A stretch of DNA of 64,000 bases from Coprinellus micaceus (GCA_951394405.1 OX596335.1:62001-126000), one strand, 5' to 3'. Positions 37,190-48,740 are shown, counted from the stretch's first letter. Numbers and translations are program-made. Notes: generated by a model from the sequence alone, not told the origin.

Positions 37190-37899
37190 CTATGCGGTAA
37201 AAGATAGCTCAAGGGCCCACATAGAGGTGCCATACCATACTCTGCGGAGGCTGATGTTATCGAAGTTCGCCACGCAGTTTGGCCCCAGCCTGAAGATATC
37301 CTTATTATCGTGAGTACCAGGCAAGAACGCGACGCTAGCCTGGAGACAGGTTGTTAGCCACGTTCGATACTAAAACAAGGGGCCCCGAGTGCTCCAGGGA
37401 AATGGACGTACCTTCTCATAAAACTCTCTAAAAATATTCGCAGCGAAGGTCGCTAGCTCCTGGAGAGTCATCTCATGGTTTTCAATGGGGAATGACATGG
37501 TATCATTCCCGTAACCTTCCCACTGTCGAGAATACGAACTAAGTGAGCTTTAAACAATGGGCGTTGAGGAAAAAGACGCACCGTAGCTATGATCCGGATC
37601 ATGCCAGGAGGAGCTGAATAGAACCCATCTGGGAGGAGGCTGACCTTAGCTTCGCCACCGTCGACTCCGACTCCGTTCTCGCACAACAAAAGAGGTACTC
37701 CGAGGACCTTGTGCCCACCCGGCGTCTTGGAATAGAACTCGATCGGAGGAGTGGTGCTGCTCCGGTACTTGTTCACTATGGCTTCCTTTGAGTTGAGCGC
37801 GAGGAAGAACTCCGTTGGAAGGCTGCGCTGGATGATGGAGCTTCCGTCGACCAGCGACGTGAAGGTGAGTCCGAGAGAGGCGGTAGTGTTGGTGGCCAT
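37190..37899 (-). CDS. Small hypothetical protein
   Basis: Minus strand, ATG 37899: MATNTTASLGLTFTSLVDGS. Two introns (about 37580-37525 and 37410-37340) give a product of about 190 residues. Exon 2 reads WEGYGNDTMSFPIENHEMTL and continues to FAANIFREFYEK. Exon 3 reads ASVAFLPGTHDNKDIFRLGP and ends WYGTSMWALELSFTA. There is no signal peptide and no strong membrane helix, so a soluble intracellular protein is expected. The splices keep the frame and the amino-acid content is natural, so I take it as real. I do not recognise the family. A TATAAG box lies about 55 bases upstream on the minus strand, and a palindrome-rich block (38171-38340) further upstream. Confidence 0.62.
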
Positions 37900-38937
37900 T
37901 TGCGGGAGAGGACAGAGGATATGTGATGAGAGAACATGCCTTCGACGACTCTTCTTATACCTTGTTACCCAGTCAAAGCCATGGTTTGCCCTGTGTCTCG
38001 CTCGAGCAAAGCGTTGGATCGACCTCGCGCGTATGGTGAATTGCTTTGCTCATTGTGATTGGGCCTGTATGATCAAAGCGCGGGGAAAAGTGCCGACCTC
38101 AATCGAGTGCTCAGGCAAAGCGAGAGTAGCGAAGGTCAATGCGAGGAGAGTCATCGCCACAGTCACTATGAAACCTTTTGACGCGGGCTTCCCGCGTCAA
38201 CCCGCTGCAGAGGCGGGGCGAGGCGTCTTTGACGCGGAATGTCAGCCTGCGGCTGGGACGGGGACTTCGAAATCCCCTGTCAGGTCCTTTTGACGGCGTG
38301 GACGTGACATGGGAGGACGGGGAAACTGATTCCGCGTCAATCCACGGCGCATGGGGTTGCGGCTGGTTAGTACGCGTCCGACTTCCATCCCTCGTTGCAT
38401 TTCTTACAAGTCCATCCTGGCAGGCTGAGCCTGAACCAATGTATATATAAGGTCGACCACACAGGTGAGTCGGTCAGTATCGCCTCTTTACTCCCTGCTG
38501 CACGGCCTTCACCTCCAAAGGGAGGATGTAACCCGGGCCCTTGATCTTCTTCCTCAATGCAAGCCAATTCTTTTGTGCCGCCTCAGTTCCTCTTCGCTAC
38601 CTGTGAAACGAAGACGTTAACTCACGCTGGGCTTTTTCCTACTCGAACAAAGCACGATTAGGACATTGCGCCGGACTCACCTACGCATTTGCCATCGTGG
38701 AAGTCAAAGCGTCGTTCTCAACATCCTACCCTCTAGGTACGGGCAACGGTGTCTGAATGGAAACAGAGAAACTGGAACCCCCTTCCCATATCGGCCGCAC
38801 TGAACGCCGAGGACGGAGTTCGGACAAGATCTCACCGACGGGCGCTTAACGCACCCAGCCCAGCGAAGCCAAAGAAAATAGAATCCACTCAAACCTCTTC
38901 TATTACCTCAAATCTAAAATACCTCTACACGCCTTCA
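37900..38937. other. 1 kb intergenic with palindromic GACGCG block
   Basis: No certain gene. It contains the GACGCG block listed separately and a plus-strand TATATATAAGG at about 38441-38451 that has no clear gene after it. A short plus-strand gene or non-coding transcript at 38470-38930 is possible but unsupported. Confidence 0.4.
38178..38200. repeat. Perfect hairpin with GACGCG arms
   Basis: TTGACGCGGG and CCCGCGTCAA are perfect ten-base arms around CTT. Related half sites follow nearby: TTTGACGCGGAAT at about 38228 and ATTCCGCGTCAA ending at 38340. The four GACGCG half sites in 165 bases look like a binding-site cluster. Position 280-440 bases upstream of the gene starting at 37899 would suit a regulatory role. 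Confidence 0.6.
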
Positions 38938-41900
38938 TCACGGCCTCATATACCTCCCCCACTCCTCCGGCCTCTCCGCACCCTCGACACCCATCGCCCA
39001 GTCCCCTCCCAAATGGAGCTCCAACCACGCCAATTGCTTCTCAAGGTCTCTCACAACCCGTCTCCCCACCTCCCCATCAACCTGCTTCGCCTCCATCTTC
39101 CTCCTCAACAGCCTCAGCTGGACCTTCACCTGCCCGATGCGGTGCTCGATGTGCTTCTGGCGCTTGGTGTGCGTGCGCAGGACGGGCGGGACGGTGTCGC
39201 GCGTGTAGCTTGGGGTGCGGACGACGGTGGCGGAGGTGGGCGTTGCGGGGATTTCGTCGAACTCGAACCCTCCTGCGAACCCGGGGGTCAGAGGGGCGGG
39301 GTGAGCGAATCCTCCGGTCATTGGGGTCGGCGGAAGTGAGGGGTAGGACGGAATTTGGGGGACGGGGAAGGATGGGGTGTAGGGAGCTGCTGTCGCGGGG
39401 GTCGGGGGCAGAGCTGGGAGAGCGCGGAGCGTCGCTGATGCAGGGGGGACAGGGGTCTTGGGGACTGGGTTTGGGAGAGGACGTTTCACGACGGGGCTCG
39501 AGGGGACGTGAGCCTCGGCGGGGGTTGCGACGAGGCCGACGAGGGGAGTGGGGAGGGCACGAGCCGGTACCGGCGGGGGAATTTCAGAAGCTTGGTTCTC
39601 CCCGGATGTCGCAGGCGACGCAGGGATCGTCTCCATGGCCTTGACCTTGCCGCTCAGCGGCGCAGAGCGGAGAGGCGCAATCGAGTTCGAGCGCTGCTTG
39701 CCCTTCGCCTTATCACTGATTTCCTGCATGACTTCCTTTGAGAACCCAGCCGACTTAGGCGTCTTAACGATCGAAAGCGGAGCGACATTATCCTCCATCT
39801 CCTTCTCACTCAACCCCAACTCCGTCTCGCCCTCACTTTCCATCCCACTTGAAATCGTACTCGCCGGGCCGACGCTACTCTCGGTCTCACTCGCATTCGT
39901 CGCGTTGGAACTGCCCTTCTTGTGCTTACTCTGCCGCTTGATCGTAGGGGAGCTGAGGATCGAGACGGCGTCGAATGATGGGCCCAGGGGAACGGGAGGT
40001 AGGGCGCGGACGATGGCGTTGGGCGGAAGGCTGAGCGGTGGAGGGGGGATCGAGACGGTGGGGAGGATCGAGATACGCTTCCCAGCTCTCTGCTCCATGT
40101 TCGTCTTCGCCGTCGTATTATCGCCATGACCGTTGGTCGTCTTGGCCGTGGAGACTCGCGAAATCGATGGAGACGCAGAGAGGATGGACGGGGATGCGGT
40201 GGAGGCGGGGTTGAAGGAATTGACGTATGGAGAAGCTGAGACGGGTGCGGGGAGAGGTGTTCCCGATCGGGAGTCGACGACGGTGGATGAACGCGAGACC
40301 ATCGACGCTCGCCTCCTGACGTTCGATAGCGCCTGCTCGACGAGGGTCCATGCGCCCGAGCGGCGCTTAGGAGGGCGGGGTGTCGCAGGTTTATCGTCGG
40401 GGACGACGACAGCGGCTTCGAGGTCGGGGCTGTCCTGCGAGTACACGGAAGCTTCGGAGTCGCGCATCTCCCGCTTGATTTGCTCTCTCCTTGAAGGTGG
40501 GATTGAAGCGAGCAGACTCGACTTGGGGGTAGGCGGGGGTACGGATGGGGCGGATCCAGAGGGGGCAGGGGGGATGGCGAAAGTCAACGTACGATCCGAG
40601 GGAGGCTGGGGGTCGGCGAACGGGTTCTCCACCTGCTCTGTAGCTCCCGTCCCTCCATTAACCGTAACGAACCCACTCGTCCCCCACGCCGGGGCGCTGG
40701 CAGGGCCAGTATTCCCATCGTCGCGTGCCTGGACCCTCAAGCTGAGGCGCGAAACCCACTTGGCTTTGGAGCGGGAGAATCGGCGCTGGACCATATCTTC
40801 GGGGTGGAAGGAGAGGCGGTTGAGGCGCTCGTCGCGGGCTTGCTTTCGACGGCGGAGGAGGAAGACGAGGAGGAGGGCGATGAGAAGGAGGAGAGCGAGT
40901 GAGCCGATAACGGCGCCGACGATTATGCCAGCTTTGTTGGAGGGCTTGGAGGGGTTTCTGCTGGGAGAGAGTGAGTTAGAGGTGGTTGTTCGGGGTGAGG
41001 TGGCGAGATGGGGGTGGAACGGAAGGCGGAAGGGTACAGGAGAGAAAGAGGACGTACGCAGCTGAGCCGGTCTCATTTGTTTGCGTCGTCGTGGGCTTCG
41101 CAGTGCTGGGAGTGGCGGAGGCGCTGAGGGTCATAGTCCTGTAGTCAGATTCGTATCATACAGGCTTAGGAGACGGGAAAGGAGGAATGCGAGGAAAGAC
41201 TCACCCAGGGGGAGAGACGACGACCTCATTGGAGGTGCCGATGACTTGGAAAGTTGGTCCAGCGACGGCTTTGAGGACGTAGTTTCTGTCGGAAAATGTT
41301 GAGCATAATCAGGAGGGCGAAAGAGGAAGGAACGGCGAAGGAGGGTAAAGCAGGGATGATGGATTCGAGAAAGGATGTGCGAACGAGAGAGCGCAAATAA
41401 GATGGTAGGCGACGATGAGGGCAGTGCGATCACGAACGCATCGAGGATAGAGAAGGAAGGAAGGAAGGAAGGTGCGAAAGATGGGACCGAGAAACCCGAG
41501 TACACTCGAGGCGAGGCGAAAAGCGACAAGGACACGAAGCAAACGAATCTCGAAAACTCACCCACTGTTCGGAAACCTAACTTCCTCCTTCCCCATGCGA
41601 CTCTCCCCATTGCCTTCGCCCATACTGACAACAATATTCGCCGCCGCCAACCCGACATCGTCGACATCCTTTCCATCCTCCTGCACCACGAAGCGTAAAT
41701 CGAAAAGGGGCTGCGGGTCGGAGGGCTCCCTGATCCAGTAGACAGTCGTAGGTGCGTTCGTTATCGTTGTCGGAGAAGCGATAAGGCGGAGGGCAGAGAC
41801 GGTAGAGGAGAGGAGAGAGAGGAAGAGGAGGAGCGGAAAGAAGATAGAAATTGATGATGAAGACCTGGGTGGTAGGAGCGTCGAGCGCCGATGATTGGTC

Positions 41901-42006
41901 CGACGAGTGAGTTTGGGGACGCGAGCGAATTGAAAGAGAGGTGGCGCGAGCGTACGTTAGCCTAGAACGGATAGATATAGACACAGAAAGACGACACGCA
42001 CCTCAT
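38938..42006 (-). CDS. Type-I membrane protein with Kre9/Knh-like outer domain and long cytosolic tail
   Basis: Minus strand. The start is split: ATGAG (42006-42002) joins across an intron to GTCTTC at 41864, giving MRSSSSISIFFPLLLFLSLL, a clear signal peptide. The outer part reads ITNAPTTVYWIREPSDPQPL, then FDLRFVVQEDGKDVDD, and after two introns NYVLKAVAGPTFQVIGTSNE. This beta-rich pattern with NYVLKAVA resembles the Ser/Thr-rich Kre9/Knh1 family domain. A Thr/Ser stalk follows, then one membrane helix, AGIIVGAVIGSLALLLLIAL, with RRRKQARDER on the inner side. The cytosolic tail of about 660 residues is rich in Pro, Ser and Ala and ends in a Lys/Arg-rich coiled region (RHTKRQKHIEHRIGQVKVQL). 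It could be a cell-wall stress sensor by analogy with fungal Wsc/Mid2 architecture; that is inference. The whole inner part is one uninterrupted exon. Confidence 0.78.
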
Positions 42007-42661
42007 CGTACCAACCAGGGTAAACCAATCGAGCGACCAGCACTCTCAATTTCTTATGCGAACGGACCTGCCGTTGCTTCGTAGTTCAAGTGGGCACCAG
42101 GCCGACACTTATAGATGAGGAAGAGAAGGCACCAGGCCGACTCTAGTTGCAGACTGTCGAGGTACAGGACCAAGAGAGATTGAGGTCTGCACGGAATGCA
42201 GCGTGTTGGCTGTGATGGTGACAACACGATGCGGGAGGCGGTGCCGGGTGATATGATGTGATGGAAATCAAAATTCAAATGTGATTGTGTGACGGGCTCG
42301 AAGGTGTTCGGCAGAAACCCCGAAAGAGCGACGGAAATGGGAAGGACGCGGGAGAGTGCCGGTCATGAGCGGTGATGCGAGCACATGTTGGGGCGGGAGA
42401 GGTCCGTGCGAAGCGCTCGGAGATGATTGGTCAAATAAGCGCCCAAAACTTTGTCGTGCAATGAGCGAGGTTGGTTTCGCATCCCATGCTGGGATGCTTT
42501 TAAAATGTCTGGACTACTACCTATAAGGCATTTGAAATGGACGCATTTCCTTGCCGAGTGCAAATCTCATGATATCGGAAGGTACCCCGCAAGAGTACAT
42601 GAAGTGCTTTGGAGTACAAATATAACACCCCTCACCCAAAGGAACAAATTCTCCACCCTTT
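42007..42661. other. Intergenic, no gene seen
   Basis: Upstream side of the membrane protein gene and 3' side of the disrupted transporter. No protein-like frame is found. Confidence 0.45.
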
Positions 42662-43742
42662 TCAAATCTGGTATCGAAACTCAGGATGATAACACCCCAA
42701 GTTCTCAAGCTCTTCAGCAGTCTTACCCTCCAACACCCCATCCCGCTCTCCCCTCTCCCGCTTCCTGTTCTCCCATCGAATGTACAGCGCGGTAGCCATC
42801 GCTATCGTGCAGACGGCTGACGTCGCAGCGAGATTCGCAAGATTTCCCCTTCGATAGTCAGGGGCATCGGTGGGAACGTACGTCCATACTCTGCACAAGG
42901 GCTCCCATTAGTTATGGAACTCGAGGAGGGGTTGGGTCTGATACTGACGCGAGTATAGAGCCGATGGCTCCAATGCCGGGTATCGCAGCTGTGGCAACGG
43001 CCTTCATTGTGTCGGGGGCAGCGTTATCCGTGGCCCAAGTTATTACCTAGGAGTTTTCAGTATCAGCGAACGAGCACTTATGGCAGCGCTTGCGAGCCCG
43101 GGACATACCATGGGACCAGAGCTGGATGCGCCCATCATAATCAAAAAGCACGCCGCATATCTAAGTCGCACTAGCATCAGATACTTTCCAACGACAATGA
43201 AGATGAGCGAAATTAACCTCGCCTTCGAGTTCCGGGTCGTAACGGAGATAACGTAGCCGACGACCATCATAACTGCGTTGTAGAGAAGGGGTAAATATCG
43301 CATCCTGATTCGGGAGCTAATATACGCGTTCAGGATGACCCAAACAGCACTTGCGACGTAGGGAGGGACAGTCCTCAGCTGAACCTCGATTGTAGTGTAG
43401 TTTCCCTCTGGGCGAAGTCGTAGTAAATCAACGCCTCCAGCAAAAAAGGCCTTGGGACGTACGAGTTCGGATCACCGAGGGCATGAAAAGACTGAGTCCT
43501 TGGAAAGACATGTTAATGAAAATGAAACATATAGTGCACGCAATGGTCTACACAGAAAGAACGCAAATTACGCCGTTCATTAGCACCCCGAACAAATTGC
43601 AAAGCGACAAACTCACGATGTGGTTGAACGACCTCAAAACGAGCCTCAAGGTCATCTTCTCCTTGCGACCTTGATTCTTAACCACTTGGTCGGCATCAAT
43701 TCTCTCTATAGCTAACTTCCTCTCCTCAGCGTTGAGCAGTCT
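42662..43742 (-). pseudogene. 3' half of a Dal5-like MFS transporter, separated from its 5' half by the insertion
   Basis: Minus strand. The frame resumes just inside the junction with RLLNAEERKLAIERIDADQV, a motif of the central loop of the anion:cation symporter (Dal5/allantoate permease) branch of the MFS. Helices follow in LPLLYNAVMMVVGYVISVTT and YAACFLIMMGASSSGPM, then the family signature VWTYVPTDAPDYRRGNLAN and the typical tail HPEFRYQI with stop at 42662-42664. Introns are short and normal and no frameshift is seen, so the half was still under selection until the insertion. On its own this half has no start codon or promoter. The other half lies at 60880-62130. Confidence 0.88.
43732..43742. 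repeat. Direct repeat flanking the insertion, left copy
   Basis: TTGAGCAGTCT here and TTGTGCAGTCT at 60880-60890 flank the element with one mismatch in eleven. The left version carries the ancestral transporter codons. If the duplication is eight bases, as known for Zisupton elements, one base has changed since insertion. Confidence 0.7.
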
Positions 43743-44640
43743 GCAGGCGGGTCGGCTGTACGGATGCATCAGCCACCACTAAATGATAGGACACATTTGA
43801 TGCATCCGTGTCAATGATCATTGAAGTTTCGTTGGTGATGGATCAGCACTTGTACTGACTACTGGGCTCTCACTACACTAGTGGATAAAGTAATGCATAT
43901 ACTGGTATAATACATTTTTCTGACCACCCCTTGCGCCCATCCACCCGCTGATGCATCACAAAGCTCCTTGGACCGTCCCTCTACCTGGTCCTCGATCAAA
44001 ACCCCGTCAAGGGTCTCGCTGCTGGGTCCAGGACTGATGGGGTCCTCCTACCTATCAGATTTCCCGCCTCCCGCCCTCGGACATCCCGCCTCCTCAAACC
44101 TGATCCATCATGAACCACGGACCCTCCCCACCCTCGCTCCCTACGCATCACATACCTGATGCATCAGCAACGGCTCGCGCACACGGATCGCAATTTCCTT
44201 CGTGCCCGTTCCTGATGCATCAGCTATGCGATTCGGTGCTTCACGGCCCCGCTTGGGCCCTGCATCGCACACCTGATCCATCATCAACGGTTCGCATGAC
44301 CCGACTGCAATTTCCTTCGCGCCCGTTCCTGATGGATCAGCTACGCGATTCACTGCTTCACGGCCCCGCATCGCATACCTGATGCATCACCAAAGGCTCG
44401 CACACACGGGACCCCAATTCTTCGAGCGCGTTCCTGATGGATCAGCTACATTATTCGCTGCTTCCGGCCCTGCATCGCATACCTGATTCATCACCAACGG
44501 CTCGCATGACGCGACCGCAATTTCCTTCGTGCCCGTTCCTGATGGATCAGCTACGCGATTCGGTGCTTCACGGCCCCGCATCGCACGCCTGATCCATCGC
44601 GATTTATCCTCCACACCTCGGACCTGATCCATCATGAGCG
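43743..44640 (+). repeat. Left terminal inverted repeat
   Basis: The first 460 or so bases match the right end in reverse with only scattered differences, for example GTGTCAATGATCATTGAAGT and GGTCCTCGATCAAAACCCCG-type stretches at both ends. From about 44200 to 44640 the match continues as shuffled copies of a unit of roughly 105 bases, each holding two palindromes and the stretch CGCAATTTCCTTCGTGCCCG. The extent of the outer, unshuffled part is well supported and the inner limit is approximate. Confidence 0.85.
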
Positions 44641-45795
44641 GGTGGTTGCTCCTACCCACCTTCCGTAGGATGATCCATCACAAACCATGGCCGTGCCTCT
44701 CCCTTATCTCCCAGCTGATCCATAACCAGCAACCTCCTCACAAAGTGCCGATTTTTGCTCGAGCGCGTGCGTGATGCATCACGAGTGGGTCGTTGCTCCC
44801 ATAGATGATCCATCACCAACGCCTCGCTCCCTTGGATCCTCTTTGCCCTCAAGCCCGTTCCTGATGCATCAGGTCCTGGCCTTGTCCGCCTCAGACCTGA
44901 TGCATCATCTATATGATTGTGGCCGGCCTCGTGCTCTCCCCACACGCACAGCTGATGCATCATCACCCCGCCTTGGACACGATGTATCATGGTCCATCCT
45001 CCTGCTCCCCCTCACCCTCACCCTCTCACCCGATTTAGCACAGACCAGTACCGCTACAGCTCCCGCGTCCTCCCCTCGTTTTTAGCCCCACCTCCTTTGC
45101 TTTACGACCCCTTCTCAACATCCATGCGGGGCTAGCAAACAAGCGCCGTGGATTTGGCCGGCCTTTTACCCGATGCATCGCGACAATCGCACCCGTACGG
45201 TACCCTATCGTACCTGATGAATCACCAGGAAGCTCTGACCGGCATTCAACATCTCCTCTGCACGGTTGCAGACGGTAGCTGATGCATCATGAAATCGGTG
45301 GGGTATAAAAATCCCAAGACTTCCTCGAGCCGGTAGCTGATGCATCACTAACATGAACCCGTTCTGGCATTTGCTTGACAGGGCGATCCGCCTCGTCGTA
45401 CCTGATGCATTGTAAGATAATCCCCAAGAGGGTCCCTGCTACCGAGTGAATCTTTTTCTCAAGTGAGTATACGCGAGCGACCGTATCTCCATACACGGCC
45501 CCTTAAGCCTCAGTCACGGATAAGGTTGTGCCTTAGCTATGAATTAACCTGGCCCTTTTCGAAATTAAGACTGCTTTAGTACAGCGGTTGAAGCGGTAGG
45601 CCATGCTGTTCCCAGTCGGCTGAGTGTTCGAACACGCCTACAACTCGTTTTTTTTTTCACGCCTTCTTCGTGTACTCGGGCCTGAAGATGCATCAGATCC
45701 TCAATGGTTGAGACTCGACCATGATGCATCGCGAAGGCAAGAGATGGATCACTCAAGGATCACAGAGAGCCCTTCAAGTTCACGGAATGCATCAC
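43763..45795. repeat. Left array of about 30 TGATSCATCA palindromes
   Basis: TGATGCATCA, TGATCCATCA, TGATGGATCA and one-base variants occur about 30 times by my count, spaced roughly 35-65 bases apart from 44100 to 45000 and more thinly to 45795. The core is a ten-base palindrome with variation at its centre. The dense, near-regular spacing outside any gene suggests binding sites for the transposase or an accessory protein. Confidence 0.85.
45568..45660 (+). other. Pol III promoter-like stretch ending in T10
   Basis: TTTAGTACAGCGGTTGAAGC (45575-45594) resembles a tRNA A box, GTGTTCGAACAC (45624-45635) overlaps a B-box-like core, and a run of ten T (45648-45657) could end a Pol III transcript. 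No acceptor stem or cloverleaf can be drawn, so this is not a tRNA gene. It may be a tRNA relic or chance. Confidence 0.25.
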
Positions 45796-45891
45796 CAAAA
45801 TGACTTTTGCACAGGAACAGTGAGCATTGACGTACACGCAAATGCGACTGTCTATAACCACAAGCTTAACGTATCGAAAGAATATTACTAG

Positions 45892-48740
45892 CTATTTCCC
45901 CGCCTTCTTCTTACTCTGAGTCGCCGCGCCTTTGGGCTTTGGGCCTGGTCGGGTTGGCTTGGTGCTGGGTGCCACATCGACAAGCTGGCCGTCCTCGAAG
46001 CGTTTTGCGGGTTTTCGAGTACGCCTCGAGCGGCCCTCTTCCTCCTGCTCCGTACCCTCGGTCGACGACTCTACTGTCTTGGCTACCTTTGCAGGTTTCT
46101 CGACTGCGCCTCCTTCTGAGTTCCCAGCCTTACGCTTCTTCGATTCCTCTGCCTTGGTATTGTCCTTTGAGGCACTGGCGGCAGGTGGGTTCTTCTTCGC
46201 AGTCGCCGCAGGAGGTTTACCGCCCTTCCCTTTCGTCTTTTCCGCGGGGATGTTCGTCCCGAACGACGGTTTCCACGGTCCAGGCTGTACGGCCGAGTTT
46301 ACCTCGTTCTGAGGAGTCGCCGCTTCTGCTCGAGTCGGATTAGAAGTCGGCGCTGAGTCTGGATGCGTCGGCGGGGTAGTGGCACTGGCGTCTGAGTTGG
46401 TGGGTGGAGTAGGGGTCGTGTTAGCGACTAGCGCAGTTGTCAGTGTTGGGGTAGCAAGTGCGGAGGTACCTGCGACGGCTGGGGAAGCGATGCCCGTGCC
46501 ATGAGGCAATATGGGCTCTGGTAGTGTATCACCAGCCGCAGTTACGCCAGATCCCGCACCAATCTGCAACCCTGGGAGCGAACCTGCCGTAGAAGGTTGA
46601 GGGGATGGGCCGGGCAAGACACCTCCGATCGAAGGTTGAGTCTGGGAGGGGTTCAGTTGATGCTGCTGGTACAAGGCGGGATCGATGGTCTGCTGAAAAA
46701 CCGGAACGGTTCCTGGATGAGAGGGTGGGGCAGCGGGTTGAAGGCGCGATAGATCAAAAGCCATTCCGTGGATGGACGGGGGTTGCTGTATCGCTCCACC
46801 AGTGTTGAACGCCCTCTGCAACCCGAGTTCAAACGGCTCGTTGGGACCGGAGTTGTGATCATGGGGTTTATAGATTGTCGTCGTAGCAGGAGTAGAGTGC
46901 TGAGAGGCGTGAGGAAGGGTGGAGGACGATCCAGGAAACGAAAAGGGGTGAGTCATGGGCGGCGCTTGATGGTTTCCAATGGAATTGAACATTGGCGGTA
47001 GGTTGGAAGACGAGAAGGCTGCGAGAGCTGGACGTGGGAGAGGATCGGAGGGGTTTGGTTTGGGTGGATAACGTTGAGATGGGTCCTTTGGGACAATCGG
47101 CGGGGCCCCAGATGGAATGGTCGTCTGCGTAGGGGCTGTCATACCATTGGGCGAGGCTCCTTCTACAGCTGCTTCACGATTTGAACTTGCTCCCTCCGCC
47201 ACAACCGAACTGTCGTTGGACTGAGCGATACCGTGTATCTCGTCGAAGCCCCCATCGTCTTCTTCCCCGGTGGTGTTGATATCCATTCCAAGATCTCCCA
47301 GAACGGGGTCGTTGTCTTTGTCCCCCTCTCCATCCTTGTCGCTATCGTCGTCTGGAGATCTTGAATTAGTACAGTCATCGTCCTTCGGCGCATCACCAGC
47401 GCTATCCTTCGGCACGTCCACCTCAGCCTCTTCCTCCTGCGCTTCGCCAGCAGCGGCGTTCTCTCTGGCAGCCTCGTCCTCCTTCTTGGCGTTCTCCCAT
47501 GCCGCAGGAGCTACAACCCTTGAAGTCAGACAAATGGTGACGTATACACCAGCACACGAGAAACGTACTGAAAACGTTCTTCTTAGCCCAGTCGACAATC
47601 GGCCTCACAAACACAGATTGGAAATCAGGGAATACGTCTTGAAAGACCCTCCCATTTTGGTCGAGCCCGTAGGAAATACTACCACCGCGAGTCAGTCACA
47701 GGTCACACGCCTCACTGATTGCGTTTTGCCTCTCACCACATTGTCATCAGCCTCTCGCCATCGCTGGGATCGGGTGCAACGCCAATCTGGACGGACATCA
47801 TGGCAGCGTTCTCCCAGCAAAGTTGGGCGTTGGAACCCCAGAAAGTGTTAACACGCTGGAGAGAGCTTCACAGGAGTGAGTGTCACGACGTATAGCGACA
47901 TAGACCCAAGCAGGACACACCTTTGCCTCAACTCGGCGGGACGAGCTAGACCTCGACCAGTCTCCTCCAAGTTCGCCTCCAGGGCCATCTGCGCTCGCTC
48001 CTTCTCGATTTCTGCGAGTACCCTTGCCTTTCGCTCATCGGTCGCCTTACCCCACTCGCGAGTGGAAATCTTGCGGCGTAAGTTCAGGTTCCACCCTCGA
48101 CGCTTCCCAGCGGGCTTGCCGTCTTTGGCGTCCTCCCCATCCTCTGCTGCAACGCCCATGATATCGACATCCTCCGCCGGAGCCTTCTCTTTCGGATCTT
48201 CGACGTAGCTCCCCTTCTCTGTCTCGAACATGACATCGATCTCCTTCTTGAACAGACGATAATACATCTCCTGGGGCTGAGAGACACGGCGCTGAGCCTT
48301 TCCAGCGAACGCTTTGGCGGCGGCAGTCATCGCACTGGAGGAAGTCTCCCCGACTCCAGCCTTCTCCTTTGCTGCCTGTAACTCGTAGCGCATGAGCGTT
48401 TTTATTTGCTGTAGTTACGTGTTCGGTAAGTCTTTGATTGTTCGAAAATGTTCGCTCAAGTACTGACCAACTGTCGAGCTGCCATTTGTTCTTGGTAGAC
48501 TTTCTCTTCGTTAGAGCCCTTGGGTATATCGTAGCCTTCCTCCAAGACTTCCTTTGGGAGCAGATCCTTGCTCACCAACTCCTCCTTCAAGGAAAAGGCA
48601 GCAAACCAGGCCTGCTCCAGAGCCGCCCAAAAGCGCTTCATCTCGCTCTTTTTCTTGGTCTGTTTGGCTGCGGCAAAGGCTGCAAGGTATTTGCGCAAGA
48701 ACTCGAGTTGCCCTTCTGTGGACCAGCGCTGCTTCGCCAT
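45892..48740 (-). CDS. Element gene A: FW-domain protein with long disordered tail and AT-hook-like motif
   Basis: Minus strand, ATG 48740: MAKQRWSTEGQLEFLRKYLA. Residues about 1-90 form a compact alpha-helical domain with RFWAALEQAWFAAFSLKEEL and DLLPKEVLEEGYD. After an intron (48468-48410) comes a basic, helical stretch with KAFAGKAQRRVSQPQEMYYR and LFKKEIDVMFETEKGSYVED, then NLRRKISTREWGKATDERKA. Three exons later the 530-codon last exon is acidic, then Pro/Gln/Thr-rich, then Lys-rich, ending RPGPKPKGAATQSKKKAGK, which resembles an AT-hook next to a nuclear localisation signal. The product is about 830 residues. The first domain recurs in genes B and C, so the element carries a small family. 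Similar proteins are common in agaricomycetes, but I know no assigned function. DNA binding is inference from the basic motifs. Confidence 0.72.

Noticed and set aside
40133..41065. A 310-codon open frame on the plus strand opposite the long tail of the membrane protein
   Set aside because: It is arginine- and glycine-rich, lies fully antisense to an exon with strong codon and domain support, and has no motif. It is a shadow of the GC-rich proline/serine coding region.
45575..45645. tRNA gene
   Set aside because: The A-box-like and B-box-like sequences are present, but the ends do not pair as an acceptor stem and the anticodon arm is missing. It is kept only as a weak Pol III-like finding.
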